Shown: positions 16,850 to 26,504 of the stretch, piece by piece | Layout of the letters: each line of letters starts with the position of its first letter | How positions within the stretch are numbered: position 1 is the first letter of the stretch | NCBI RefSeq assembly: GCF_049514155.1 | Contig: NZ_JBEKVH010000014.1 | Location: 1 to 42,522 of the forward strand | DNA: 42,522 bases | Reading direction: 5' to 3' | Source: Roseiarcus sp049514155 | Lineage (GTDB): Bacteria > Pseudomonadota > Alphaproteobacteria > Rhizobiales > Beijerinckiaceae | Program-made: the position numbers and the translations under genes | The notes under the pieces: generated by a model | Database searches by the model: none | What the model saw: the letters and a program-made list of their open reading frames with translations, nothing else | What the model was told of the DNA's origin: nothing

Positions 16850-17536
16850 ATGGCCGAGGCCGAATTCGTCATCGTCGAAACCCTCTATCCGGGCATGACG
16901 CAGCTCGACTTCACCGGGCCGCACACGGTCTTCTCGCGCATCCCCGGCGCTCGCGTCCTCGTCGCCTCCGAACCCGGCGGGCCGATCGAATCCGACGGCG
17001 GCCTCGTCTTCGCCGGAACCCGGCGAATGGCCGAGATCGACCGCTGCGACCTGCTGTTCGTCCCCGGCGGCTTCGCGGCGACCGAGGTCGCCAACGACGA
17101 GGCGTTCCTGCGCGAGTTCCGCCGCCTCGCGGCGAGCGCGCGCTACCTGACCTCGGTCTGCACCGGCTCGTTGGTGCTCGGCGCGGCCGGCCTGTTGAAG
17201 GGCAGGCGCGCCGCCTGCCACTGGGCCTGGCGACAGCTGCTGCCGCTGTTCGGCGCGATCGCCGATCCGGCGCGGGTGGTTCGCGACGGCAACATCATCA
17301 CCGGCGGCGGCGTCACCGCGGGCATCGACTTCGCCCTCGTCGTGGCGGCCGAAATCGGCGGCGACGAACTGGCGCAAGCGCTGCAGCTCGCGCTCGAATA
17401 CGCGCCCGAGCCGCCCTTCGCCGCCGGACGCCCGGAGACCGCGCCGGCCGAGATCGTCGCTTTGGTCAGAGCGCGGCTCGCGCCACAGATCGCCGAGCGC
17501 ACGGCGGCGGCCGAGCGGGCGGCGGCGCGGCTCTAA
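16850..17536 (+). CDS. DJ-1/PfpI family protein (isonitrile-hydratase-like)
   Basis: The 228-residue protein is a stand-alone DJ-1/PfpI domain without the AraC part. The conserved elements are M-T-Q-L-D-F-T-G-P (D20), V-P-G-G-F at 71-75, and C104 in S-V-C-T-G-S-L-V-L-G-A-A-G-L. The C-T pair and the Asp in L-D-F match the layout of isonitrile hydratase InhA, which turns isonitriles into N-formamides, so this is the closest functional guess. The C-terminal third contains G-N-I-I-T-G-G-G-V-T-A-G-I-D-F. It starts at ATG 16850 with GGAGAG just upstream. It is divergent from a GlxA-type regulator. Other activities of the superfamily (glyoxalase, chaperone) remain possible. Confidence 0.82.
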   Translation: MAEAEFVIVETLYPGMTQLDFTGPHTVFSRIPGARVLVASEPGGPIESDGGLVFAGTRRMAEIDRCDLLFVPGGFAATEVANDEAFLREFRRLAASARYLTSVCTGSLVLGAAGLLKGRRAACHWAWRQLLPLFGAIADPARVVRDGNIITGGGVTAGIDFALVVAAEIGGDELAQALQLALEYAPEPPFAAGRPETAPAEIVALVRARLAPQIAERTAAAERAAARL

Positions 17537-17563
17537 GGCGCATCGCGTTTGGGTTTACGCGGA

Positions 17564-17678
17564 CCTCATCCTGAGGCGCCCTCGCATTAGCGAGGGCCTC
17601 GAAGGATGCTCAAAGGATCGCGTCAACGCGCGTTCTGGAGCGTCCTTCGAGGCCGCTTCGCGGCGCCTCAGGACGAGG
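17564..17678. repeat. Palindromic intergenic repeat, copy 1 (cruciform type)
   Basis: Outer arms CCTCATCCTGAGGCGCC (17564-17580) and GGCGCCTCAGGACGAGG (17662-17678) pair with one mismatch. Inside are a perfect hairpin GCCCTCGC-ATTA-GCGAGGGC, a pair CTCGAAGGATGCTC / GAGCGTCCTTCGAG with one mismatch, and a GCCGC-TTC-GCGGC hairpin. The whole can fold into a branched cruciform. A second copy in opposite orientation lies at 39419-39535. Such elements are widespread between genes in Hyphomicrobiales. It fills most of the 268 bases between the DJ-1 gene and the nucleoside hydrolase gene. Confidence 0.9.
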
Positions 17679-17804
17679 GGCGTAGGCGGCAAGCGATTCC
17701 GAGCAAACGCCGCGCGCACTGGAGGCGCGCCTTGTTCGGACATGCTAGGCAGAAGGCGCGCGGCGCCCGCCGCGCATCCTCCGAGATCTGCAAACATCCG
17801 AACC

Positions 17805-18767
17805 ATGCGCGATTTCCTCATCGACACCGACACCGCCTCCGACGACGCCGTCGCGATCCTGATGGCCCTTTCCGCGCCCGACGTTCGCGTGCTCGCGCTG
17901 ACCACAGTCGCCGGCAACGTCGGCGTCGAACAGGCGACCCGCAACGCGTTGCTGACCGCCGAGATCGCCGGCGTCGAAGTCCCGGTCTTCGTCGGCGCGG
18001 CTGCGCCGCTCATGCGTCCGCTCAAGGACGCGCATTGGTTCCACGGCTGCGACGGTCTCGGCGACCGCGGCTATCCGCCGCCGCGCCGCGCGCCCGAGCG
18101 CGAGCACGCGGTCGAGGCGATCCTGCGCCTCGCCGACGTCGCGCCCGGCCTGACGCTGGTGACGCTCGGGCCGCTGACCAATGTCGCGCTGGCGCTGATC
18201 CGGGATCCGGACCTCGCCAAGAAGATCGGCCGCTGCGTCGTCATGGGCGGCGCGCCGTGCTGCGAAGGCAACGTCACGCCGGCGGCCGAATACAACATCT
18301 GGGTCGATCCGGAGGCGGCGCGCATCGTCTTCCGCTCCGGCCTGCCGATCGAGATGGTCGGCTGGCACGTCTCGCGCGGCGCCTCGGTGCTGAGCGAAGC
18401 CGAGATCGCCGACATCCTTGCGCTCGGCACGGCCAAGGCGCGCTTCGCCATCGAATGCAACGCGCGGGCCAAGGCGGCCTATCACGTGCAGACTGGCGAG
18501 AGCGGCCTGTCGCTCGCCGACCCGACCGCGATGGCGGTCGCGCTCGATCGCGCGATCGGCCTGTCGTGGAGCCGCCATGTCGTCGAGATCGAATGCGCCA
18601 GCGAACTGACGCGCGGCATGACCATCGTCGACCGCCTCGATGTCGCCGCCGACGACAACAACCGTCAGGTCTGGCGCGAAGCGCTTGCAGGTGAAGCGAA
18701 AGCTGACATCTGCTGGACGTTCGATAGCGCGCGGTTCAAGGCGATGCTGAGGCGCGCTCTGACCTGA
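17805..18767 (+). CDS. Nucleoside hydrolase
   Basis: The 320-residue protein belongs to the inosine/uridine-preferring nucleoside hydrolase family, which cleaves ribonucleosides to base and ribose for salvage. The calcium-binding N-terminal cluster is D-T-D-T-A-S-D-D at residues 7-14. Other conserved parts are V-A-G-N, L-T-L-V-T-L-G-P-L-T-N-V-A-L-A, V-V-M-G-G-A, E-Y-N-I-W-V-D-P-E-A-A and D-P-T-A-M. There is no signal peptide, so it is cytosolic. The start at 17805 puts the Asp cluster at the usual distance from the N-terminus; an upstream extension to 17742 is unconserved. It is followed closely by the convergent YdeI-like gene. Base preference is not determinable. Confidence 0.9.
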   Translation: MRDFLIDTDTASDDAVAILMALSAPDVRVLALTTVAGNVGVEQATRNALLTAEIAGVEVPVFVGAAAPLMRPLKDAHWFHGCDGLGDRGYPPPRRAPEREHAVEAILRLADVAPGLTLVTLGPLTNVALALIRDPDLAKKIGRCVVMGGAPCCEGNVTPAAEYNIWVDPEAARIVFRSGLPIEMVGWHVSRGASVLSEAEIADILALGTAKARFAIECNARAKAAYHVQTGESGLSLADPTAMAVALDRAIGLSWSRHVVEIECASELTRGMTIVDRLDVAADDNNRQVWREALAGEAKADICWTFDSARFKAMLRRALT

Positions 18768-18774
18768 CGCCGCC

Positions 18775-19395
18775 TCAATCCGGCTTGGCGCGCTTGGCGC
18801 CTTCGTTCGCCTTGCGGCCTTTGCGCGGAGGGTGAATCGTTTCGCCGCGCTCCAGCATCGCGACGAAGTGCGCGATCATCTCGGCTCGCCGCGCTGCGGA
18901 CGCGTGGTGGAGCCGGTAGAGCAGCGCATAGCGATTGGCGCCGTCCAAGCGCTCGAAGGCCAGCGCCGCGCGCTGCTTACCCTTAATGGCGATTTGAAAA
19001 TCGTCCGGCGTCGCCGCTGTCGCCGCCGAAGGATAGGCTGCGTCCCATCGGCCGTCCGCCTTCGCGGCTTCAATTGCGGCGAGGCCGCGCGGCCCGACGC
19101 GACCGGCGGCAATCAACGCCTGCGCGCGCTTCCGGTTGGCGGCGGACCAGCGGCTTCTGGCCGCGCGCGGCGTGAACCGGGTGAGGAAAAATTCGTCATC
19201 GAACCGGGCGATCTGACCATCGATCCAGCCGTGGCAGAGCGCGCAATCGATCGCTTGCGCCTGGCGCAGCGCCGGCTCTGGCGCGCCCTGCTTGGCAAGC
19301 TTCACCCACGCGCCCTTTGGATCCGGATTGTCGGCGAGCCATGCCTCGAAAGCCGGCGCGCCGTCGAACTGAAGGATAGGCAGTCCGGACTTCAT
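18775..19395 (-). CDS. YdeI/OmpD-associated family protein
   Basis: The 206-residue protein has the layout of the YdeI/OmpD-associated (bacteriocin-protection-like) family. It has an N-terminal A-F-E-A-W-L segment, then A-I-D-C-A-L-C-H-G-W-I-D-G-Q near residues 47-60, F-L-T-R-F-T-P-R and S-x-W-S-A-A-N-R-K-R-A. The C-terminal part holds a helical YdeI domain (F-E-R-L-D-G-A-N-R-Y) and a basic tail. There is no signal peptide. Members are linked to stress tolerance, but the molecular role is not established. It converges on the nucleoside hydrolase gene with seven bases between stops. Confidence 0.82.
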   Translation of the reverse strand: MKSGLPILQFDGAPAFEAWLADNPDPKGAWVKLAKQGAPEPALRQAQAIDCALCHGWIDGQIARFDDEFFLTRFTPRAARSRWSAANRKRAQALIAAGRVGPRGLAAIEAAKADGRWDAAYPSAATAATPDDFQIAIKGKQRAALAFERLDGANRYALLYRLHHASAARRAEMIAHFVAMLERGETIHPPRKGRKANEGAKRAKPD

Positions 19396-19511
19396 CTCAG
19401 CGTCTTCACCCGCGCCGCCCAACCGGTGGCGCAGGGGCCTTTGCGCCCGCGGCCCCGGAGGTCCGCGCCAATGCTCTTCCGAAGCGGAATGAAGTCCAAA
19501 GTTGCGTCAAT

Positions 19512-21611
<2,100 letters not shown>

Positions 21612-21730
21612 AAGCGGCGGCGTAACAAGCGCGTGAGATCGGCGTCGGCGACATTGCGCCGCGTCGCGCACGCCCTAGCTGTCACTGACCGCGCGGCGCC
21701 TCAGCCCAGACGGCTTGGCGCGCTTCTTGA

Positions 21731-22906
21731 ATGTGGCGGCCCATGCCCGTGGCGTCTCGCATCGCCGCCGTCGATTTCGCCCGCGGGCTCGTTCTCGTGG
21801 CGATGACGATCGACCATCTGCCGGGCAACCTGCTGGAGCATTTCACCCCGCGCAATTTCGCCCTTTCCGACAGCGCGGAGGCGTTTGTCTTCCTTTCCGG
21901 GCTGTCGATCGGGCTCGTCTACTATCGCCGGACGCTCACCGCCGGGCTGGCGCCGGTCGCGCGTTCGTGCCTCAAGCGGGCCGGCCGCCTCTATGGCGTG
22001 CACATTCTGACCACGGCGGGGGCGCTGGCGATCTTCGCCGCCGCCTATTGGCTCGGCGGCTTCAACGACGCGCTGATCGCCCCGCACGGGCGCGCCGTCG
22101 TCTTCCACGAGCCGTTGCGCGGCGCGATCGGCGTCGCGCTGCTCAGCCACCAGCTCGGCTATTTCAATATCCTGCCGCTCTATGTGGCGCTGATGGCCTT
22201 GGCCCCGCTTGTCCTGGCGCTGGCGCGTTTCAGCCCAACGGCGGCGCTGACAGCGGCGCTGGGCGCCTATGGCGCAGTCAAATGGCTCGGATTCGACCTG
22301 CCCAATTGGCCGGAGCCGGGCGGTTGGTTCTTCAACCCGCTCGCATGGCAGTTGGTCTTCACCCTTGGAGTGCTGTCAGGAGTCCGCTGGAGCGAAAAGC
22401 CGCCGCGCCGCTCGGCGCTGGTCCAGGTCCTCTGCCTCGGCTTGACCGCCGCCGGCGCCCTGATCGTCACCGACGGCTTCGGCTTCCTGCCGGGTCTGCG
22501 CGACCACGCCTACGCCGCGCTCGATGTCGGCAAGCAGAACCTCGGCGCGGCGCGGCTGGTCAACTTCCTCGCCCTCGCCTATCTGCTGGCGACGACGCCG
22601 CTGCTCGGCGCGCTCGCCCGCACCGCGCCGGGCCAAGCGATCCAGAGCCTCGGCCGCCGCAGCCTGACGGTGTTCGCCGTCAGCTCGTTGCTTTGCGCCC
22701 TCGGACAGGCCGGCGCGGGCGTGCTGACCGGCGCCGTAGACGACCGGATGGCGCACGGAATTGAATTCGGTTACACCCTCGCCTCAATTGGAGCCCTGAT
22801 CGTTCTGGCGAGCTGGATGGAATGTCGAATTTCGCTTCGCGGCGCCGCGCAATCTGTCTCGCGCTGGTTGTTGCGGCGTCCGCCACAATCTGCCTTGGCC
22901 CAGTAG
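21731..22906 (+). CDS. OpgC-domain integral membrane protein
   Basis: The 391-residue protein is predicted to have about ten membrane helices. It carries the OpgC domain, a branch of the acyltransferase-3-like superfamily. OpgC proteins succinylate osmoregulated periplasmic glucans. Typical elements are R-I-A-A-V-D-F-A-R-G-L-V-L near the N-terminus, F-A-L-S-D-S-A-E-A-F-V-F-L-S-G and a central H-Q-L-G-Y-F-N-I-L-P-L-Y. A second ATG at 21743 (MPVAS) is an alternative start. The last 85 bases overlap the SGNH hydrolase gene in another frame, so translation is likely coupled. The true acyl donor and acceptor are not known here; no glucan synthase gene lies in the window. Confidence 0.85.
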   Translation: MWRPMPVASRIAAVDFARGLVLVAMTIDHLPGNLLEHFTPRNFALSDSAEAFVFLSGLSIGLVYYRRTLTAGLAPVARSCLKRAGRLYGVHILTTAGALAIFAAAYWLGGFNDALIAPHGRAVVFHEPLRGAIGVALLSHQLGYFNILPLYVALMALAPLVLALARFSPTAALTAALGAYGAVKWLGFDLPNWPEPGGWFFNPLAWQLVFTLGVLSGVRWSEKPPRRSALVQVLCLGLTAAGALIVTDGFGFLPGLRDHAYAALDVGKQNLGAARLVNFLALAYLLATTPLLGALARTAPGQAIQSLGRRSLTVFAVSSLLCALGQAGAGVLTGAVDDRMAHGIEFGYTLASIGALIVLASWMECRISLRGAAQSVSRWLLRRPPQSALAQ

Positions 22907-23613
22907 AGGCGCGCGCTGGCGCGTCCGCGACCTGTCCGGCGACCGCGCCGACCGCTTTCGCCGACAACGGCGCCGAAATCGCGCTCGCCGAGCCCAGCGC
23001 CGGCCATCCGCTGCGAATCCTGGCGATCGGCTCGTCTTCGACCCTTGGCGTCGGCGCCTCCAGCCCCGACGCGACCTACCCGGCCCAGCTCGAAGCGCGT
23101 CTTTCGGGCGATTGGGGCATTTCGGCCGACGTCGTCAACGCCGGCGTCGGCGGCGAGAAGAGCGACACGACGCTGAAGCGACTCGTCGCCGCCTTGGCCG
23201 GGAATCCGCCGGACCTCGTCGTCTGGCAGGTCGGCACCAACGACGCCGTCGGCGGCGTCGATCCCGAGGCGTTCCGCGCCAACCTGACCACGGGCGTCGC
23301 CGCGGCGCGGGCCCGGCGCGTGCCGATCGTGCTCGTCGATCCGCAATTCTACTTCGGCATCAAGAACCTCGCGCGCTTCCAGCAATACGTGACGATCATC
23401 GGCGAAGTCGGCGCCGCCAAGCGCGTTCCCGTCTTTTCGCGCTTCGCGATGATGAAGGCCTGGGCGGCCAAATCGACTGCGACGCTGCGCGCCGCGCTTG
23501 CCCCCGACGGCTTCCACATGGACGACGAAGGCTACGCCTGCTTCGCGCGGGCGCTGGCCGGCGACCTCGCGCGCGAAGAGAACTGGGCCGACGAACCGGC
23601 CGAGAAGCTGTGA
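22822..23613 (+). CDS. Secreted SGNH/GDSL-type hydrolase
   Basis: The 263-residue protein begins with a basic stretch and hydrophobic signal peptide (about residues 8-33). The SGNH fold follows: block I is A-I-G-S-S-S-T-L-G at 68-76, with S72 as nucleophile and Ser71 in place of the Asp of GDS. The Gly block is N-A-G-V-G-G, block III is G-T-N-D-A-V, and block V is D-G-F-H-M with the catalytic Asp and His. Such enzymes remove acyl groups from lipids or polysaccharides in the periplasm. Its first 85 bases lie inside the opgC-like gene, so the pair is probably translationally coupled and may act on the same envelope glycan. That last point is inference. Confidence 0.87.
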   Translation: MSNFASRRRAICLALVVAASATICLGPVEARAGASATCPATAPTAFADNGAEIALAEPSAGHPLRILAIGSSSTLGVGASSPDATYPAQLEARLSGDWGISADVVNAGVGGEKSDTTLKRLVAALAGNPPDLVVWQVGTNDAVGGVDPEAFRANLTTGVAAARARRVPIVLVDPQFYFGIKNLARFQQYVTIIGEVGAAKRVPVFSRFAMMKAWAAKSTATLRAALAPDGFHMDDEGYACFARALAGDLAREENWADEPAEKL

Positions 23614-23694
23614 CGAACGCCGCTCGGCGGCCGACGCGTTCGCGGCGCGGCCCGCCTCTTGCCGCATGCCGGAAATAGACGCTTCCCGCCGGAA

Positions 23695-23772
23695 GGGCGA
23701 ACGCCCGCCTCGCCCAGGCGAGCCGGCGTGGAAAGCGGATTTCGAACCCGCCGCGCCGGCGGTTCCGCCGGC
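23695..23772. terminator. Row of GC-rich hairpins between the SGNH hydrolase and trpG genes
   Basis: Three hairpins are visible in the 240-base gap: GGGCG-AA-CGCCC (23695-23706), CTCGCC-CA-GGCGAG (23709-23722) and GCCGGCGG-TT-CCGCCGGC (23755-23772). None has a following T-run. They could end the opgC-SGNH transcript before trpG, but GC-rich DNA forms such stems easily. Confidence 0.35.
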
Positions 23773-23798
23773 CGGGAATTCCGCTCCGCCCTCGTAGC

Positions 23799-23828
23799 TT
23801 GACGCGGCCGGCGTCACAATGGAATAGA
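23799..23828 (+). promoter_or_regulatory. Possible trpGDC promoter
   Basis: TTGACG at 23799-23804 is a good -35 hexamer. About 17-18 bases downstream lies a weak -10-like AATAGA (23823-23828), ending 25 bases before the trpG start. A separate promoter is expected because trpG is detached from trpE here. No leader ORF rich in Trp codons was seen, so attenuation is not supported. Confidence 0.3.
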
Positions 23829-23853
23829 CGGGGCCAGCGGAGTCCGAGCGCCC

Positions 23854-24450
23854 ATGCGCGTCACCCTGATCGACAACTACGACAGCTTCACTTTCAACCT
23901 CGTCCACTATTTCGGCGAGCTGGGGGCGGAGGTGTCGGTGTGGCGAAACGACGCGATCAGCGTCGACGAGGCGCTCGCCGCCCGCCCCGAGGCGATCGTC
24001 CTGTCGCCCGGACCCTGCACGCCCAACGAAGCGGGGATCTGTCTCGATCTCATTCGCGCGGCGAGCGGGACGACGCCGATCCTCGGCGTCTGCCTCGGCC
24101 ATCAGGCGATCGGCCAGGCGTTCGGCGGCACGGTGAAGCGGGCGCCGGCGCCGATGCACGGCAAGGTTTCGCGCATCTCCCACAACGCGCGCGGCCTGTT
24201 TCGCGGCCTCAACGGCCCATTCAAGGCGACGCGCTATCATTCGCTGATCATCGAGCGCCAGGGCGCGCCGGAAGCGCTCGAGATCAGCGCCGAAAGCGAC
24301 GACGGCCTGATCATGGCCGTCGCCCATCGCGCCTTGCCGATCTACGGCGTGCAGTTTCATCCCGAGAGCATCGAGAGCGAACACGGCCACGCCGTGCTGC
24401 GCAATTTCCTCGACCTCGCGCGCGCCTTCAATCAGGGCGGAACGTACTGA
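23854..24450 (+). CDS. trpG: Anthranilate synthase component II (glutamine amidotransferase)
   Basis: The 198-residue class I glutamine amidotransferase frees ammonia from glutamine for TrpE; such subunits often also serve aminodeoxychorismate synthase (PabA role). It opens M-R-V-T-L-I-D-N-Y-D-S-F-T-F-N. The triad is clear: C80 in G-V-C-L-G-H-Q-A-I, and H169 and E171 in V-Q-F-H-P-E-S-I. The oxyanion-region S-P-G-P-C-T-P lies at 51-57. It is followed by trpD after 18 bases, so trpG, trpD and trpC form one operon. A dual role in folate synthesis is inferred from the family and not visible in the sequence. Confidence 0.96.
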   Translation: MRVTLIDNYDSFTFNLVHYFGELGAEVSVWRNDAISVDEALAARPEAIVLSPGPCTPNEAGICLDLIRAASGTTPILGVCLGHQAIGQAFGGTVKRAPAPMHGKVSRISHNARGLFRGLNGPFKATRYHSLIIERQGAPEALEISAESDDGLIMAVAHRALPIYGVQFHPESIESEHGHAVLRNFLDLARAFNQGGTY

Positions 24451-24468
24451 GGGGAGCGCCGCGCAGGC

Positions 24469-25482
24469 ATGGAATCGTTCAAGCCGCTGATCGCCAAGGT
24501 CGCCGCCGGTTCGCAACTCTCGCGCCCCGACGCTGCGGCCGCTTTCGACGCCATTCTTTCCGGCGAAGTGACGCCCTCGCAACTGGGCGGCTTCCTGATG
24601 GCGCTCAGGGTGCGCGGCGAAACTGTCGAAGAGATCACCGGCGCGGTGACGGCGATGCGCGCCAAAATGCTGCGGGTCGTCGCGCCCCCTGACGCGATCG
24701 ACATCGTCGGCACCGGCGGCGACGGCTCGGGCTCCTACAATGTTTCGACGCTGGCGGCGCTGATCGTCGCCGCCTGCGGCGTGCCGGTCGCCAAACACGG
24801 CAATCGCGCCGCCTCGTCGAAGTCGGGCACGGCCGACACGCTCGCCGTGCTCGGCGTCAAGATCGGCGTCGCGCCGGCTGTGATCGAGCGCTGCATCCGC
24901 GAGGCGGGCATCGGCTTCATGTTCGCGCCGACTCATCACGCGGCGATGCGGCACGTCGGTCCGACCCGCGCCGAACTCGGCACCCGCACCATCTTCAACC
25001 TGCTTGGGCCGCTGGCCAATCCGGCCGGGGTCAAGCGCCAGCTCATCGGCGTCTTCTCCGCCGCCTGGCTGCTGCCGATGGCCGAAGTGCTGCGCAACCT
25101 CGGCTCGGAGCGGGTATGGATCACCCACGGCGCCGACGGGCTCGACGAAATGTCGACCACCGGGACGACCAAGATCGTCGAGCTCAGAGATGGCGCCATC
25201 CGCGCCTTCGAAATCGCGCCAGAAGAGGTCGGGCTCACCCGCGTCGATCTCGCCGCGCTCAAGGGCGGCGACGCGGCCGCCAACGCCGAGGCGCTGAAAG
25301 CGGTGCTCGACGGCGCGCGCAACGCCTACGCCGAGATCGCGATGCTTAACGCCGCCGGCGCGCTGGTCGTCGCCGGCAAGGCGCGCGAACTCGCCGAGGG
25401 CGTCGCCATGGCCGGCGACGCGCTCGCCTCGGGCGCGGCCAAGCGGGTTCTCGACCGGCTTGTTGGCGTCTCCAATGCGTGA
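24469..25482 (+). CDS. trpD: Anthranilate phosphoribosyltransferase
   Basis: The 337-residue enzyme transfers phosphoribose from PRPP to anthranilate, the second step of tryptophan synthesis. The PRPP loop G-T-G-G-D-G-S-G-S-Y-N-V-S-T is at residues 81-94. K-H-G-N-R-A-A-S-S-K-S-G-T-A-D and the later N-L-L-G-P-L-A-N-P-A match the family, as do the paired acidic residues in G-A-D-G-L-D-E-M-S. Length is normal. It lies 18 bases after trpG and 12 bases before trpC. Confidence 0.97.
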   Translation: MESFKPLIAKVAAGSQLSRPDAAAAFDAILSGEVTPSQLGGFLMALRVRGETVEEITGAVTAMRAKMLRVVAPPDAIDIVGTGGDGSGSYNVSTLAALIVAACGVPVAKHGNRAASSKSGTADTLAVLGVKIGVAPAVIERCIREAGIGFMFAPTHHAAMRHVGPTRAELGTRTIFNLLGPLANPAGVKRQLIGVFSAAWLLPMAEVLRNLGSERVWITHGADGLDEMSTTGTTKIVELRDGAIRAFEIAPEEVGLTRVDLAALKGGDAAANAEALKAVLDGARNAYAEIAMLNAAGALVVAGKARELAEGVAMAGDALASGAAKRVLDRLVGVSNA

Positions 25483-25494
25483 TCAAGTCCGGGC

Positions 25495-26295
25495 ATGACC
25501 GACATCCTGCAAAAGATCGAGGCCTACAAGCGACGGGAGATCGCCGAGGCGAAGGTGCGCGTGCCGCGCGGCACGCTCGAGCGCGAGATCCGCGACCAGT
25601 CGCCGCCGCGCGGCTTCATCAAGGCGCTCGAACGTTCGATCGAGGCGGGACGGTTCGGGCTGATCGCCGAGATCAAGAAGGCGAGTCCGTCCAAGGGCCT
25701 GATCCGCGAGGATTTCGAGCCGGCGCGGCTTGCCCGCGGCTATCAGGCGGGCGGCGCGACCTGCCTGTCGGTGCTCACCGACGCCCCGTCTTTCAAGGGC
25801 GATCCGCAGCATCTGATCCAGGCGCGCGCGGCGACGCCGCTGCCGATCCTGCGCAAGGATTTCCTCTTCGATCCCTATCAGGTGCTGGAGGCGCGCGCCT
25901 GGGGCGCTGATTGCATCCTCGTCATCATGGCGGCGGTCGACGACGAGACCGCGCGCACGCTCAACAAGACCGCGCACGACCTCGGCCTCGACGTGCTGGT
26001 CGAGATCCACGACGAGCTCGAACTCCAGCGCGCGCTGGGGCTCGAAGGCCGGCTGATCGGCGTCAACAACCGCGACCTCAAGACCTTCGAGACCTCGCTC
26101 GAAGTTTGCGAGCGGCTGAAGCCGCTCGTTCCCGCTGACAGGATCGTCGTCGCCGAGAGCGGCATTTCGCGGCACGCGGACTGCCGCCGCCTCGCCGGGA
26201 TCGGCATCGAGGCGTTTCTCGTCGGCGAAGCGCTGATGCGCGAAAAAGACGTCGAACTGTCGACGCGCGCGCTGTTGACCGGCGTCCACGGCTGA
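25495..26295 (+). CDS. trpC: Indole-3-glycerol-phosphate synthase
   Basis: The 266-residue TIM-barrel enzyme closes the ring of CdRP to indole-3-glycerol phosphate. Family elements are L-I-A-E-I-K-K-A-S-P-S-K-G at residues 56-68, Y-Q-A-G-G-A-T-C-L-S-V-L-T-D, L-R-K-D-F-L-F-D-P-Y-Q, G-V-N-N-R-D-L-K-T-F and A-E-S-G-I-S. It is monofunctional, with no TrpF fusion. It starts 12 bases after trpD. Downstream, where moaC is common in related genomes, the caspase-fold gene stands instead. Confidence 0.97.
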   Translation: MTDILQKIEAYKRREIAEAKVRVPRGTLEREIRDQSPPRGFIKALERSIEAGRFGLIAEIKKASPSKGLIREDFEPARLARGYQAGGATCLSVLTDAPSFKGDPQHLIQARAATPLPILRKDFLFDPYQVLEARAWGADCILVIMAAVDDETARTLNKTAHDLGLDVLVEIHDELELQRALGLEGRLIGVNNRDLKTFETSLEVCERLKPLVPADRIVVAESGISRHADCRRLAGIGIEAFLVGEALMREKDVELSTRALLTGVHG

Positions 26296-26374
26296 GGCGG
26301 CCCGCTCCCCCTGACCGGGCGCAAATTGACGCAACGTCGTGGGCCTGCCCCGATCGAGCAGACCGTGATAGGAA

Positions 26375-26387
26375 TTGACTGCGTCAA
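26375..26387. promoter_or_regulatory. TTGAC-N3-GTCAA palindrome upstream of the caspase-fold gene
   Basis: TTGAC-TGC-GTCAA is a perfect 5-3-5 palindrome 118 bases before the start at 26505. A further TTGACG lies at 26326-26331 in the same gap. Either may serve as a promoter -35 element or operator. There is no matching -10 hexamer that I can defend. Confidence 0.25.
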
Positions 26388-26504
26388 AGCGACCGAACGC
26401 GCCCCGACGCAGGGCGCCGAAAACGGCGCCGTCAGCGCGTTCGGATGAGCCGCGCCGGCGGAGTCGGCGGCGGCGGCTTCGGAACCGCGCAAGGGAGGCG
26501 TCCG

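Noticed and set aside
23666..23797. Possible 43-residue ORF between the SGNH hydrolase and trpG genes
   Set aside because: No ribosome binding site or family resemblance; the segment is full of hairpins and Pro/Ala codons that look like chance reading of GC-rich intergenic DNA.
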